Shown: piece by piece, positions 7,373-18,913 of the stretch
How positions within the stretch are numbered: position 1 is the first letter of the stretch
Layout of the letters: each line of letters starts with the position of its first letter
NCBI RefSeq assembly: GCF_001423295.1
Contig: NZ_LMNG01000006.1
Span: 1-64,000, forward strand
Direction: 5' to 3'
Length of the DNA stretch: 64,000 nt
Source of the DNA: Methylobacterium sp. Leaf112
Lineage (GTDB): Bacteria; Pseudomonadota; Alphaproteobacteria; Rhizobiales; Beijerinckiaceae
The notes under the pieces: model-generated
What the model was told of the DNA's origin: nothing
Databases searched by the model: none
Seen by the model: the letters and a program-made list of their open reading frames with translations, nothing else
Translations under genes and position numbers: made by a program

Positions 7373-10225
7373 CTACGCCAAAGCCGCCTTCAGCGCGGCG
7401 GCGATGCGCTTCAGGCCGGCCTCGACCTCGCCGCCCCTGATGTGGACCCGCAGGGCCCGCCGGCCCCGTTCGGCGAGCACCGCAAAATCACCCCGCGCCT
7501 GGGCCGCCACCACGGTGCCGAAACCGAGCTTGCGCCCCGGGATCGACAGGTCCTCCGACGGGTCCGCGGTGATCTGGAGGAAGACGCCGGTGTCGGGCCC
7601 GCCTTTGTAGGCCTGCCCCGTGGAGTGGAGGAAGCGCGGGCCGAATTCGAGGCAGGTGGCGAGCCGGGTCTTGTCGCGCAGCGCGACGCGGGCATCCTGC
7701 AGGATCGCGTGATGCTTCGGGTTGCGCGCCACGTAGGCGAGCAGGGCGACGTAATCGCCGGCCTTGGTGCGGGCGAGGTGCGCCTTCAACGCAGCGTCGA
7801 GACCTTCGCCGGCCTGGGGCAGGGCTTCGGCGTTCTTCGCATCGGCGTAGAGCGCGAGGGTGTCGTCGGAGAAGAGCGGCGTCTCTGCGGGCAGGGACCC
7901 GCTCGCCTCGGCGGCGTCGAACAGCTTCTTCGTCTCGATCTTGCTCGCTTCCACGTCGGGCTGGTCGAACGGATTGATGCCCAGCATCGCGCCGGCCACC
8001 GCCGTGGCGATCTCGAAGCGGAAGAACTCCTGCGGCAGCTGCTCCTCGTTCGCCAGGGTGATGTGGACGACGGGATGGCCCTCGCGCTCGAGGTTGCGCA
8101 CGGCCTCGTCCTGACGGGCGTCGGCCCGGCTGTCGAGGCGCAGGTACACGAAGATCCGGTCGAGGCCGTAGACGGCCGGCACGTCGACGGGCTCGCCGTC
8201 GATGGGGATCAGGCCCTTGCCGTCCTTGCCGGTGGATTCGGCGATGAGCTGCTCGGCCCAGGCGCCGAAGGTGTCGATCCCCGGGGAGGCGATGAACGTG
8301 ACCTTGTCGCGCCCGGCTGCGAGCGCGGCGGCCCCGAGCGCCGTTCCGAGGAGGACGCCGGGGTTCTGCGCCGGCGGCACGGCCGGTCCGCAGGAGCGGA
8401 CCATGGTGCGGGCGGTGTCGAGGAACGCCTTCACGTCGATGCCGGAAGCCGCCGCCGGCACGAGGCCGAAGGCCGAGAGCACGGAGTAGCGTCCGCCGAT
8501 CTGCTTCACGCCGTAGAAGATCTTGCGGAAGTTGTCGGCCTTGGCCGCCGCCTCCATGGCCGAGCCGGGATCGGTCACGGCGACGAAATGCGCTCCGGCG
8601 CGCTCGCCCACCGCCGCCTTCATCCGGCCGAGGAAGTAGTCGCGGAAGACGTTGGGCTCCAGGGTGGAGCCGGACTTCGATGCGACGATGAACAGCGTCG
8701 TCTCGAGGGTGATCGCGGCCTCGGTCTCGCGCACCTGATCCGGGTCGGTGGAATCGAGGATGCGTAAGCGTGGGAAGCCCTCGCGTGTGCCGTAGGTCTC
8801 GGCCAGCACCTCGGGGCCGAGGCTCGACCCGCCCATGCCGAGCACCACCACGTCGGTGAAGCCGGTCTGGCGCACGTCGTCGGCGAAGGCGGCGTAGTCG
8901 GAGACGCGGGCGAGCTCGTCCTCGACGATGCGCAGCCAGCCGAGCCAGGTGTCCTCGTCGGCATTCGACCACACGGTCTTGTCGTGGGCCCACAGGCGGC
9001 GGATGGCGCCGGACGCGCGCCAGGCTTCCACGGCCTTCTTGGCTTCCGCCGCGATGGGCTCGGGGAGCACCAGGGTCTGGCCGTCGAGCTTGGGCCCAAG
9101 GAAGTCGATGCGCTTGCCCGCGACCGCGCCGAGGAGCTTGTCGGCGGCGTCGATGAAGAGCTGCACGCCCTCGTCCACGAGCTGGTCGCCGACCGTCTCG
9201 ATGTCGATGCCGGCACGGGCCAAACCGTCCATCACGGCCTTGGCCCGAGGAACGTCGGTCTCGATGGCGGCCTTCACGGTGCCGTGATCGCGAAAGGCGT
9301 CCATGGTGGCCGGCGGCATGGTGTTGACGGTGTCGGGGCCGATGAGCTCCTCGACGTAGAGCACGTCGGAATAGGCCTTGTTCTTCACGCCCGTGGACGC
9401 CCATAGCAGGCGCTGCGCCTTCGCGCCCCTGGTGGCGAGGGCCTGCCATTTCGGCTCGGCGAAGACCGCCTTGTAGCGCTGGTAGGCGAGCTTGGCGTTG
9501 GCGATTGCGACCTTGCCCTTGAGAGCCTCCAACGCGGCCTTCTCATCCGCGCCTTCCGTGGCGGCGATCCTGTCGTCGAGGGCCTTGTCGACGGCCACAT
9601 CGATGCGGCTGATGAAGAAGCTCGCGACGCTCGCCACCTTCGAGACGTCGCCGCCCTTGGCGCCGAATTCCTCCAGGCCGTCGATGAAGGCGCGGGCCAC
9701 GGCCTCGTAGGTCTCCACCGAGAACAGCAGGGTGACGTTGATGCTGATGCCGTCGGCGGTCAGCGCCCGGATCGCCGGGATGCCCTCACGGGTCGCCGGC
9801 ACCTTCACCATCAGGTTGTCGCGCGCCACCGTCTTGTGAAGCCGCCGGGCCTCGGCCAGGGTCTCGTCGGTGTCGAGGGCGAGGTAGGGCGAGACCTCGA
9901 GGCTGACGTAGCCGTCGGCCCCGTCGCTCGCCTCGTAGACCGGCCGAAGCACGTCGGCCGCCGCCTGGATGTCGGCGATCGCGCAGCCCTCGTAGAGGTC
10001 GATGACCCGGGCGTCCCCCTGGTCCATCACCGATTTGAGGGCGGCATCGTATTCCTGCGAGCCGCCGATGGCCTTCTCGAAGATCGACGGGTTCGAGGTC
10101 ACGCCGCGCAGGCCGTCCTCGTCCACCAGGGCCTTGAGCTTGCCGTCGAGGACGAACCCGCGGGCGACGAAGTCGAGCCACACGGCCTGGCCCTGTTCGG
10201 GGAAGAGAGCCTTGAGCGGATTCAT
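7373..10225 (-). CDS. Bifunctional transaldolase / glucose-6-phosphate isomerase
   Basis: A fusion of two pentose-phosphate/glycolysis enzymes in one 950-residue chain. Residues 1-360 are transaldolase: [17 protein letters not shown] near 35-50, [11 protein letters not shown] with the Schiff-base Lys, and [10 protein letters not shown]. Residues about 400-950 are phosphoglucose isomerase: [25 protein letters not shown], and [16 protein letters not shown] 10225 is chosen because GAGGAG precedes it and [13 protein letters not shown] is the expected N-terminus; the frame extends 13 codons further without support. It follows tkt in the same direction. Such fusions are known in several bacteria, including Methylobacterium relatives. 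Confidence 0.95.
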   Translation of the reverse strand: MNPLKALFPEQGQAVWLDFVARGFVLDGKLKALVDEDGLRGVTSNPSIFEKAIGGSQEYDAALKSVMDQGDARVIDLYEGCAIADIQAAADVLRPVYEASDGADGYVSLEVSPYLALDTDETLAEARRLHKTVARDNLMVKVPATREGIPAIRALTADGISINVTLLFSVETYEAVARAFIDGLEEFGAKGGDVSKVASVASFFISRIDVAVDKALDDRIAATEGADEKAALEALKGKVAIANAKLAYQRYKAVFAEPKWQALATRGAKAQRLLWASTGVKNKAYSDVLYVEELIGPDTVNTMPPATMDAFRDHGTVKAAIETDVPRAKAVMDGLARAGIDIETVGDQLVDEGVQLFIDAADKLLGAVAGKRIDFLGPKLDGQTLVLPEPIAAEAKKAVEAWRASGAIRRLWAHDKTVWSNADEDTWLGWLRIVEDELARVSDYAAFADDVRQTGFTDVVVLGMGGSSLGPEVLAETYGTREGFPRLRILDSTDPDQVRETEAAITLETTLFIVASKSGSTLEPNVFRDYFLGRMKAAVGERAGAHFVAVTDPGSAMEAAAKADNFRKIFYGVKQIGGRYSVLSAFGLVPAAASGIDVKAFLDTARTMVRSCGPAVPPAQNPGVLLGTALGAAALAAGRDKVTFIASPGIDTFGAWAEQLIAESTGKDGKGLIPIDGEPVDVPAVYGLDRIFVYLRLDSRADARQDEAVRNLEREGHPVVHITLANEEQLPQEFFRFEIATAVAGAMLGINPFDQPDVEASKIETKKLFDAAEASGSLPAETPLFSDDTLALYADAKNAEALPQAGEGLDAALKAHLARTKAGDYVALLAYVARNPKHHAILQDARVALRDKTRLATCLEFGPRFLHSTGQAYKGGPDTGVFLQITADPSEDLSIPGRKLGFGTVVAAQARGDFAVLAERGRRALRVHIRGGEVEAGLKRIAAALKAALA

Positions 10226-10293
10226 GGAAACTCCTCGTCGTCCGTCGCGGTGCGTGGCGCTCACGCGGGGGAGCGCCGTTCAGCCATCATGTC

Positions 10294-10329
10294 GGGATGC
10301 GCCCCCCTCCAACGAGGGGAGCGCATCCC
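10294..10329. terminator. Hairpin between tkt and tal-pgi
   Basis: GGGATGCGC (10294-10302) pairs with GCGCATCCC (10321-10329), with an inner CCCCT/AGGGG stem, in the 126-base gap after the tkt stop. There is no strong T-tract, so it may attenuate readthrough from tkt rather than end it fully. Confidence 0.5.
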
Positions 10330-10351
10330 ACCTTCGAGAAACCCCCGAACC

Positions 10352-12427
<2,076 letters not shown>

Positions 12428-12547
12428 GATCTCACGTCTTCCTTCGTGTCGCCTGGGCCGCCCGCGCCGCGGATCCGGCCCTCGTCCCGTGGGGGGTCGC
12501 CGACGCGACGCCGGACCCGCCCACCTCGATTCCCATAGTGCCGGCCG

Positions 12548-14458
12548 TCAGGCCGACATCTCGACCGCCTTGATTTCGTCGACCTTGATTTCGTCGACCT
12601 TGGCCTCCCCGGCCTCGTCCCCCTGGAAGCATGCCCCCTCGGACCCGGTTCCATCCTCCGCGCCCGCGCTGCGTTCCCGGGCCGGCCCGTTGGCGCGGCT
12701 GTAGTTCAGGATGGTGTTCACCAATGTGACGTGGCTGAACGCCTGTGGGAAGTTGCCGACGAGGCGCTTGGCCTTCACGTCGTACTCTTCCGAGACGAGG
12801 CCGACGTCGTTGCAGACGCCGATGAGTTTCTCGATCAGGGCCCTGGCCTCCTCGCAGCGGCCGAGCCCGATGAGGTTGTCGGCGTACCAGAAGCTGCACG
12901 GCAGGAAGGCGCCCTCGTCGCCCGGCAGGCCGTCCGTGGTCTGGTCCTCGGTGTCGTAGCGCAGGACGAAGCCGTCGCGCATGAGGGTCCGGCCGATGGC
13001 CTCGACGGTGCCGACGACGCGCGGATCGTGCTGGGGCAGGAACCCCATATGGGCGATGAGCAGCAGGCTCGCGTCGAGGCGCTTCGAACCGTAGGACTGC
13101 ACGAAGCTGTTCAGCTCCGTGTCGAAGCCCTTCTCGCAGACCTCGGCGTGGATCTGGTCGCGGATCTCGCGCCAGCGCTCCACCGGCGCCCCTGGGCGGG
13201 TTTCGCCCTCTTCCTGGGAGCGGATCGCCCGGTCGAAGGCGACCCAGGCCATCACCTTGGAATGGACGAAGTGCCGGCGCCCGCCGCGCACCTCCCAGAT
13301 GCCCTCGTCCGGCGTGCTCCAGACCTTCTCGAGGTGGCGCAGGAGCGCCAGGCCGACGCGCCAGCCATCGGCATCGCCGAGCAGGCCGCGCTGGCGCGCC
13401 TGGTAGAGGGCGTCGAAGATCTCGCCGTAGACATCGAGTTGGAACTGCTCGACGGCCGCGTTGCCGATGCGCACGGGCTTCGAGTTCTCGTAGCCGGGCA
13501 ACCAGTCGAGTTCGATCTCCGGCAGCATGCGCTCGCCGGCGATGCCGTAGAGGATGTGGGCCTGCTCGGGGTTGCCGGCCACCGCCCGCACGAGCCAGTC
13601 GCGCCAGGCGCGGGCCTCGTCGAGGTAGCCGCCATCCATCATCGCGATGAGGGTGAAGGTGGAATCGCGGAGCCAGCAGAACCGGTAATCCCAGTTGCGC
13701 ACGCCGCCGAGGTCCTCCGGCAGGGAGGTGGTGGGCGCGGCGACGATGCCGCCGGTGGGATGGTAGATCAGCGCCTTCAGGGTCAGCAGCGAGCGCTGCA
13801 GGATGGCGTCCCACGGCGTGCCGCGGGCGCAGCGGTTCGACCAGTCGCGCCAGTGGCGATCGGTCTCGAACAGCACCTTGCGCGGCTGCACCGGCGGGGG
13901 GTCGTCCTCGTGCGAGGGGCCGTAGCTCAGGGTGAAGGCGACGCTCTCGCCCGCCGCCACGGTGAAATCGGCCGCCGTAGTCTGGCCCTCGCCGTGGAGC
14001 GGCACGAGGGTGCGCAGGACCACCTTGTGCGGCCCCGAGATGGCGCGCAGGTCCCCGAGCTCGTTGTGCGACACCCACGGCACGGCCAAGCCGTAATCGA
14101 ACCGTACGGCGAGATGCATCCGCATGGCGACGTCGCCGCGCAGTCCCTCGACGATGCGCACGAGGTGGGAGCCGTCGTTGGCCGGCATGTAGTCGGTCAC
14201 CCGGACGCATCCGGCCTCCGTCTCGTGTTCGGTCTCGAGGACGAGGCTGCCGGTCCGGTACTGCCGCGAGGTCTTCGCCGCCGGGTCGGCGGGGCCGAGC
14301 TTCCAGAAGCCGTGATCCTCGGTGCCCAGGAGGGCGGCGAAGCAGGCGGCGGAATCGAACCGGGGCCAGCACAGCCAGTCGACGCTGCCGTCGCGCCCGA
14401 TCAGGGCAGCGGTGCGGCCGTCACCGACGAGCGCGTAATCCTCGATCCGTCCCGCCAT
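12548..14458 (-). CDS. Glycoside hydrolase family 15 protein (glucoamylase/trehalase-like)
   Basis: The 636 residues show the classic two-part layout. An N-terminal beta-sandwich (IEDYALVGDGRTAALIGRDG, VDWLCWPRFDS) is followed by an (alpha/alpha)6 barrel with LGGVRNWDYRFCWLRDSTFT around 270-290, WRVGLALLRHLEKVW, and a C-terminal LLIAHMGFLP...FLPCSFWYADNL segment. Members hydrolyse alpha-glucosides; some are trehalases, so the substrate is open. It heads the leftward sugar block 120 bases before tkt, which suggests it feeds glucose into these reactions. The last 20 residues are a repetitive KVDEIKVDEIKAVE tail, unusual for the family. Confidence 0.9.
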   Translation of the reverse strand: MAGRIEDYALVGDGRTAALIGRDGSVDWLCWPRFDSAACFAALLGTEDHGFWKLGPADPAAKTSRQYRTGSLVLETEHETEAGCVRVTDYMPANDGSHLVRIVEGLRGDVAMRMHLAVRFDYGLAVPWVSHNELGDLRAISGPHKVVLRTLVPLHGEGQTTAADFTVAAGESVAFTLSYGPSHEDDPPPVQPRKVLFETDRHWRDWSNRCARGTPWDAILQRSLLTLKALIYHPTGGIVAAPTTSLPEDLGGVRNWDYRFCWLRDSTFTLIAMMDGGYLDEARAWRDWLVRAVAGNPEQAHILYGIAGERMLPEIELDWLPGYENSKPVRIGNAAVEQFQLDVYGEIFDALYQARQRGLLGDADGWRVGLALLRHLEKVWSTPDEGIWEVRGGRRHFVHSKVMAWVAFDRAIRSQEEGETRPGAPVERWREIRDQIHAEVCEKGFDTELNSFVQSYGSKRLDASLLLIAHMGFLPQHDPRVVGTVEAIGRTLMRDGFVLRYDTEDQTTDGLPGDEGAFLPCSFWYADNLIGLGRCEEARALIEKLIGVCNDVGLVSEEYDVKAKRLVGNFPQAFSHVTLVNTILNYSRANGPARERSAGAEDGTGSEGACFQGDEAGEAKVDEIKVDEIKAVEMSA

Positions 14459-14613
14459 TCACGCCCTCGTCGCGGCCACCTCTCGATGGGCCCCGCCGCG
14501 TGGCGCCGCACCATCGATGGCGTCCACCTAGTCCCCCGAGGGGGCAGGGTCCAGGGTCCATTCGGCGATTGCCCGAAGCCGGGCGGCGAAACCGGGGTGA
14601 AACCGGACTGCGT

Positions 14614-15207
14614 TCAGCGCAGGGTCCCGACGAAGTCCACCACCGCGCCGCCCAGCGCAGAGGCCTGCGTGCGCGCCGCAGCGCCCTGAACGCCGACGAA
14701 ATCGCGAGCCCGGCCCACGGCCCGGATCGCCGGGGCGAAGGGCAGGGCGAGATCGGGCAGGAGGCCGCCCTCCTCGACGGGCACCTCCGCCTGCGCCACG
14801 GTCCCGACGGGATCGGCGTGCTGCGCCGCCGCGGGGGCGGCAATGGCCTTGGCGGGGGCGGGCCGACGCAGGGCGGCGACACGGGGCCCGGAGGGCCGGT
14901 GCTGCGCGACGGCGGGCGCCGCGACGGTGCCTTGTACCGGAGGGGTGCCTTGTACCGGAGCGGCGACGTGCGCCGCCACCATCAGGGGGAACTGGCGCGG
15001 AAAGGTGAGGGCGGCGGGCACGAAGGGCGTCGCGGGAACGGCCTCGGACACCAGGGTCGCGGGCGCCGAAGCGATCCGCGCCGCGAGGGTCGTGGGGGCC
15101 GGGGCGGGCACCTCCGGTTCGCGGCAGAACAGCGAGGCCGCGCCGAGCACGAGGGCCATGACGAGGGTGGGAAGCAGGGGCGGGGTGACGCCGGAGGTTG
15201 CATCCAT
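14614..15207 (-). CDS. Membrane-anchored Ala/Pro-rich protein, 197 aa
   Basis: ATG 15207 (MDATSGVTPPLLPTLVMALV) begins 15 residues before a single hydrophobic anchor ending in LGAASLFCREPE. An alternative ATG at 15252 with GCGAGG upstream would add 15 residues. After the anchor comes about 120 residues of Ala/Pro/Val-rich low complexity, then an ordered end (LLPDLALPFAPAIRAVGRAR, DFVGVQGAAARTQASALGG). Probably one-pass, with the bulk outside the cytoplasm. No family recognised. It is divergent from nasT. Confidence 0.6.
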   Translation of the reverse strand: MDATSGVTPPLLPTLVMALVLGAASLFCREPEVPAPAPTTLAARIASAPATLVSEAVPATPFVPAALTFPRQFPLMVAAHVAAPVQGTPPVQGTVAAPAVAQHRPSGPRVAALRRPAPAKAIAAPAAAQHADPVGTVAQAEVPVEEGGLLPDLALPFAPAIRAVGRARDFVGVQGAAARTQASALGGAVVDFVGTLR

Positions 15208-15536
15208 GGCGAGGCCGTCATTGGCACACCCGCACTGGCTTCGCTCCGTCATGCCGGCGTCCTCGCAATCCATCGTCTTCGAAACCCCATTAGCGGCGCC
15301 GTTTACGGCGGAAGCTGGGCTATTTCCTTTCGCAAAGGTAAACCACGCCGGGCGCGATGCATCCCGCTCCCCGCTGCTTCGGGCCGAGGCCGTTGCCGAC
15401 ACGACGAACCGCCCGTGCCCAAAACCTCGCCTTGCCGAGAATCGTGAGGCCGTGCGATCAGCGGAAGGGCGGCCTTCCCCCAATGTCGGACCCCGCGCCC
15501 TTCGCTTCGGACACCCAGCCCCGCTTTCGGACACCG
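15208..15536. other. Divergent intergenic region upstream of nasT
   Basis: About 330 bases between the leftward anchored protein and nasT. It should hold the promoters of both, but no clear sigma-70 or sigma-54 pair was recognised. The in-frame extension of nasT to an ATG at 15483 lies here. Confidence 0.4.
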
Positions 15537-16124
15537 ATGACCGAGCCGTCCCTCACCGTGGCCGTGATCGACCCGAGCCCGGCGCGCGCGGCGATCCTCG
15601 AAGAGGGTCTGGCGGCGGCCGGCATCGCCCGCGTGGTGATCCTGCCCGACACCGCCGATCTTCCCGCCCGCGTCGCCGCCCTGAACCCCGACGTGGTGGT
15701 GATCCATGTCGAGAGCCCGAGCCGCGACATCCTCGAGCAGATGTCCGGCCTGTCGCGCCACGTCGAGCGGCCGGTGGCGATGTTCGTCGACCGCTCGGAC
15801 GTGCCGATGATGCAGGCGGCGGTGGATGCGGGCATCTCGGCCTACGTGGTCGACGGCCTGCACCCGCAGCGCATCCGCTCGATCCTCGATGTCGCGATCC
15901 TGCGGTTCAACGCCTTCGCGCGGCTGCAGCGCGAACTGCTGGAGGCGCGGGGCGAACTCGCCGACCGCAAGCTCATCGAGCGGGCCAAGGGCATCCTGAT
16001 GACGGCCAAGGGCCTCCCCGAGGAGGAGGCCTACCGGCTGATGCGGCGGAAAGCCATGAACGAGAAGCGCAAGATCGCCGACATCGCCCGCGCCATCGTC
16101 ACGGCGGCGGATCTGCTCGGATGA
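15537..16124 (+). CDS. nasT: NasT-type ANTAR antiterminator
   Basis: Response-regulator-like protein that binds leader RNA and lets polymerase pass a terminator in nitrate-assimilation operons. Residues 1-120 form a degenerate receiver (SLTVAVIDPSPARAAILEEG, NPDVVVIHVESPS). Residues about 130-190 are the ANTAR domain (ADRKLIERAKGILMTAKGLP, EEEAYRLMRRKAMNEKRKIA) with the conserved K-G-I-L-M core. ATG 15537 gives 195 residues, the usual NasT length; ATG 15483 in frame would add 18. It lies 13 bases before nasS. NasS normally sequesters NasT until nitrate binds. Confidence 0.92.
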   Translation: MTEPSLTVAVIDPSPARAAILEEGLAAAGIARVVILPDTADLPARVAALNPDVVVIHVESPSRDILEQMSGLSRHVERPVAMFVDRSDVPMMQAAVDAGISAYVVDGLHPQRIRSILDVAILRFNAFARLQRELLEARGELADRKLIERAKGILMTAKGLPEEEAYRLMRRKAMNEKRKIADIARAIVTAADLLG

Positions 16125-16137
16125 GAGCCGTGGTCAG

Positions 16138-17163
16138 ATGAGACTCGCTCTGGGATACGTGCCCCTCGTCGATGCGGCGGCGCTCATCGTCGCCGTGGAG
16201 CGCGGGTTCACCGCGGCCGAGGGGCTGGCGGTGGATCTCGTCCGCGAGCCCTCGTGGGCGACCCTGCGCGACAGGCTGGCCCTCGGCCACCTCGACGGCG
16301 CCCACATGCTGGCGCCCCTGGCCCTGGCCAGCAGCCTCGGGATCAGCGGACCCGAGACGCGCCTCGCCGTGCCCCTCGCCCTCAACCTCAACGGCAACGC
16401 CATCACGGTGTCGCGGCCGCTCTGGGCCGCCATGATGCGCGACGGACCGGGGGACAAGGGCCTCGACACGGTGGCCTCGGCCTTCGCCGGGGTGGCCCGC
16501 GCGCGCGCGGGGCAGGGGGCTCCGTTGACCCTCGGCACCGTGCATCCGTTCTCGAGCCACACCTATCAGCTCCGCCTGTTCGCCGCGCGCGGCGGCCTCG
16601 ACCTCGATGGGACGGTGCGGATGGTGGTGATCCCGCCACCGCGCATCGCCGAAGCCCTGCGGGATGGGCACATCGACGGCTTCTGCGCGGGAAGTCCCTG
16701 GAACAGCCTCGCGGTGGAGGAGGGCTACGGTCGGATCGCGGCCTTCGGCTGTGCGCTCGCACCGGACTGCCCCGAGAAGGTGCTGGCCCTGCCCGCCTAC
16801 GCGGCGCCGACCTGCGGAGCCCTGGTGCGGGCGGTGCGTCGGGCCGGCCGCTGGTGCGCGCGGCGCGAGAACCACGAGGAACTCGCACGCCTGCTCGCGC
16901 GGCCGGACCACCTCGCCATCGCGCCCGCCCTCGTCCGCCGCGCCCTGGCCGGCACGGTGGTGGTGGATCCCGACGGCACGCGACGGGACGCGCCGGATTT
17001 CGTCCTGTTCGGCGAGACGGCCGAGCGGCCGAGGCCCGCCCAGGTCGATTGGCTCCTCGACCGAATGACGGAGGCCGGCCAGATCGTCGCCACGCCCGAG
17101 GTGAGCGAGCGCGCCCACGGCCTCTATCGCCCGGATCTGTACGACGCCGCTCTGCCGGATTGA
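16138..17163 (+). CDS. nasS: NasS nitrate sensor
   Basis: A 341-residue protein of the NrtA/CmpA solute-binding fold without a signal peptide, so cytoplasmic. The start MRLALGYVPLVDAAALIVAV is followed by GHLDGAHMLAPLALASSLGI, LNLNGNAITVSR, and GFCAGSPWNSLAV, mirroring the ligand site of NrtA downstream. Family knowledge: NasS holds NasT inactive and releases it on nitrate or nitrite. It is 13 bases after nasT and precedes the 460-base leader of the transporter operon. Confidence 0.92.
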   Translation: MRLALGYVPLVDAAALIVAVERGFTAAEGLAVDLVREPSWATLRDRLALGHLDGAHMLAPLALASSLGISGPETRLAVPLALNLNGNAITVSRPLWAAMMRDGPGDKGLDTVASAFAGVARARAGQGAPLTLGTVHPFSSHTYQLRLFAARGGLDLDGTVRMVVIPPPRIAEALRDGHIDGFCAGSPWNSLAVEEGYGRIAAFGCALAPDCPEKVLALPAYAAPTCGALVRAVRRAGRWCARRENHEELARLLARPDHLAIAPALVRRALAGTVVVDPDGTRRDAPDFVLFGETAERPRPAQVDWLLDRMTEAGQIVATPEVSERAHGLYRPDLYDAALPD

Positions 17164-17207
17164 TGCGGCTCGCACTGGGCGGGCACATGCCCGTGCCACC
17201 GGCATTC

Positions 17208-17224
17208 TGCACGCGGATTGTGCA
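17208..17224. promoter_or_regulatory. NtrC-type binding site
   Basis: TGCAC-N7-GTGCA, a perfect match to the NtrC dyad as in the glnA enhancer, 45 bases after the nasS stop. It is about 240 bases upstream of the sigma-54 promoter at 17449, a normal enhancer distance. It links the operon to general nitrogen limitation. Confidence 0.75.
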
Positions 17225-17448
17225 GTGCGGGAGCGAGGCTTTCCACCGAGTCGGAGGACGATATGGTTCCGGCACGTAGAATCACAGGTCCGTGAGGCCG
17301 TGCGTCGCGCTCGGGCCCGTCTCGCCCGACCATTACGGAGGGACCTGAGACAAACTGGAAAAATTCCAGAACTGGCATCCGCTTAGGTCGCGCGCAGGAT
17401 CCCCGACAGGATTGCCGGGACGCACGCACGGAGGCCGTCCCTTCGTCC

Positions 17449-17464
17449 TGGCACGCCTCCTGCT
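17449..17464 (+). promoter_or_regulatory. Sigma-54 promoter of the nrt operon
   Basis: TGGCACGCCTCCTGCT matches the -24/-12 consensus (TGGCAC-N5-TTGC) except for one T to C change. The invariant GG (17450-17451) and GC (17462-17463) are exactly 10 bases apart. The expected transcription start is near 17475. Together with the NtrC dyad upstream this suggests NtrC-activated expression. Confidence 0.7.
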
Positions 17465-17472
17465 AGGAGCCG

Positions 17473-17498
17473 AAGGCCCGTCAACGACGACGGGCCTT
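17473..17498 (+). ncRNA. ANTAR-type hexaloop hairpin in the nrt leader
   Basis: A perfect 10 bp stem (17473-17482 with 17489-17498) carries the hexaloop AACGAC, with A at loop position 1 and G at position 4, the signature recognised by ANTAR proteins such as NasT. A weaker partner hairpin with loop ACGGAG (also A1 and G4) can be drawn at 17417-17441, with a 3-base bulge. The predicted sigma-54 start falls inside this stem, so either the true start is slightly earlier or another promoter makes the full leader. Confidence 0.65.
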
Positions 17499-17510
17499 AT
17501 CCGTCGGCAG

Positions 17511-17588
17511 AGCCGCTGACCCGAGTCTCCCCAAGGCACGCACCGTTATGCGTCCGACGGATGTGCTTGGTCGGCGGCTTTCTGTTTT
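17511..17588 (+). terminator. Leader terminator upstream of nrtA
   Basis: AGCCGCTGACC (17511-17521) pairs over 11 bp, one of them G-U, with 17569-17579, and TTCTGTTTT follows. It ends 36 bases before the nrtA start. CCGTCGG (17501-17507) can instead pair with CCGACGG (17554-17560). That pairing crosses the terminator stem, so the two folds may be alternative states switched by NasT. Confidence 0.55.
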
Positions 17589-17623
17589 GGCGCTTTGCAG
17601 TCCTGGCGAGGATTCCGGTTTCG

Positions 17624-18913
17624 ATGAGTGATGGTTTTCGCAACAGCCGGCGCAACGTCCTGAAGGGGGCCGCCGCGACCCTCTCCCTGGCGGCACTCGC
17701 CCGGACGGCCTTCCCGGGCGGCGCCTTCGCGCAGGGGGCGGGCCCGGAGGTGAAGGGAGCCAAGCTCGGCTTCATCGCCCTCACCGATGCCGGCCCGCTG
17801 TTCGTCGCCAAGGAGAAGGGCTTCTTCGCCAAGCACGGCATGCCCGACGTGGAGGTGCTGAAGCAGGCGAGCTGGGGCACCACCCGCGACAACCTCGTGC
17901 TCGGCTCCGAGGGCAACGGCATCGACGGCGCCCACATCCTCTCGCCGATGCCCTACCTCATCACCGCGGGCCGGGTGACGCAGAACAACGTCCCGGTGCC
18001 GATGCAGATCCTGGCGCGCCTCAACGTCAACGGCCAGTGCATCTCCGTGGCCAAGGAATACCTCGACCAGAAGGTCGGGCTCGATTCCAAGGTGTTCAAG
18101 GCGGCCGTCGAGAAGAAGAAGGCCTCGGGCAAGTCCGTGAAGGCGGCCATGACCTTCCCGGGCGGTACCCACGACCTCTGGATCCGCTACTGGATGGCCG
18201 CCGGCGGCATCGACCCCGACAAGGACATCGAGACCATCGTCGTGCCGCCGCCCCAGATGGTGGCGAACATGAAGGTCGGCACCATGGACTGCTTCTGCGT
18301 CGGCGAGCCGTGGAACGCGCAGCTCGTGCAGCAGGGCCTGGGCTACTCGGCGCTCACCACCGGCGAACTCTGGAAGGACCACCCCGAGAAGGCCTTCGCC
18401 ATGCGGGCCTCCTGGGTCGAGAAGCATCCGAACGCCGCCAAAGCCCTGACCATGGCGGTGCTCGAAGCGCAGATGTGGTGCGACAAGCCCGAGAACCGGG
18501 ACGAGTTCGCCGCCATCGTGGCCAAGCGCCAATGGATCAACATCCCGGTGGCCGACGTCGCCGGCCGGATGAAGGGCACCATCGATTACGGCGACGGCCG
18601 CATGGTCGAGAACAGCCCGCACATCATGAAGTTCTTCGCCGACAACGCCTCCTACCCGTACCAGTCCCACGACCTGTGGTTCCTCACCGAGGACATCCGC
18701 TGGGGCAAGTTCGATGCGCAGACCGACACCAAGGCCCTCATCGCCAAGGTGAACCGCGAGGACATCTGGCGCGAGGCGGCCAAGGCCCTCGGCGTCGCCG
18801 CGATCCCGACCTCCACGTCGCGCGGCAAGGAAACGTTCTTCGACGGCAAGGTCTTCGATCCGGCCGATCCCGCCGCCTACCTGTCCAGCCTCGGCATCAA
18901 GAGGACCGCGTGA
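17624..18913 (+). CDS. nrtA: Nitrate ABC transporter substrate-binding protein
   Basis: Periplasmic nitrate-binding component, 429 residues from ATG 17624. The N-terminus is a twin-arginine signal (SRRNVLKGAAATLSLAALA, cut near FAQG). The body shows LGFIALTDAGPLFVAKEKGF, GNGIDGAHILSPMPYL, MTFPGGTHDLWIRYW, and CFCVGEPWNAQL, as in NrtA/CmpA. The frame extends upstream to 17561, but that part overlaps the leader terminator and has no signal character. Its stop overlaps the nrtB start (TGATG). Export by Tat suggests folding before secretion. Confidence 0.94.
   Translation: MSDGFRNSRRNVLKGAAATLSLAALARTAFPGGAFAQGAGPEVKGAKLGFIALTDAGPLFVAKEKGFFAKHGMPDVEVLKQASWGTTRDNLVLGSEGNGIDGAHILSPMPYLITAGRVTQNNVPVPMQILARLNVNGQCISVAKEYLDQKVGLDSKVFKAAVEKKKASGKSVKAAMTFPGGTHDLWIRYWMAAGGIDPDKDIETIVVPPPQMVANMKVGTMDCFCVGEPWNAQLVQQGLGYSALTTGELWKDHPEKAFAMRASWVEKHPNAAKALTMAVLEAQMWCDKPENRDEFAAIVAKRQWINIPVADVAGRMKGTIDYGDGRMVENSPHIMKFFADNASYPYQSHDLWFLTEDIRWGKFDAQTDTKALIAKVNREDIWREAAKALGVAAIPTSTSRGKETFFDGKVFDPADPAAYLSSLGIKRTA

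Noticed and set aside
17345..17370. Palindrome CTGGAAAAATTCCAG in the nrt leader as a first ANTAR hairpin
   Set aside because: The loop would be AAA, not a hexaloop with A1 and G4, and it lies too far from the second hairpin.
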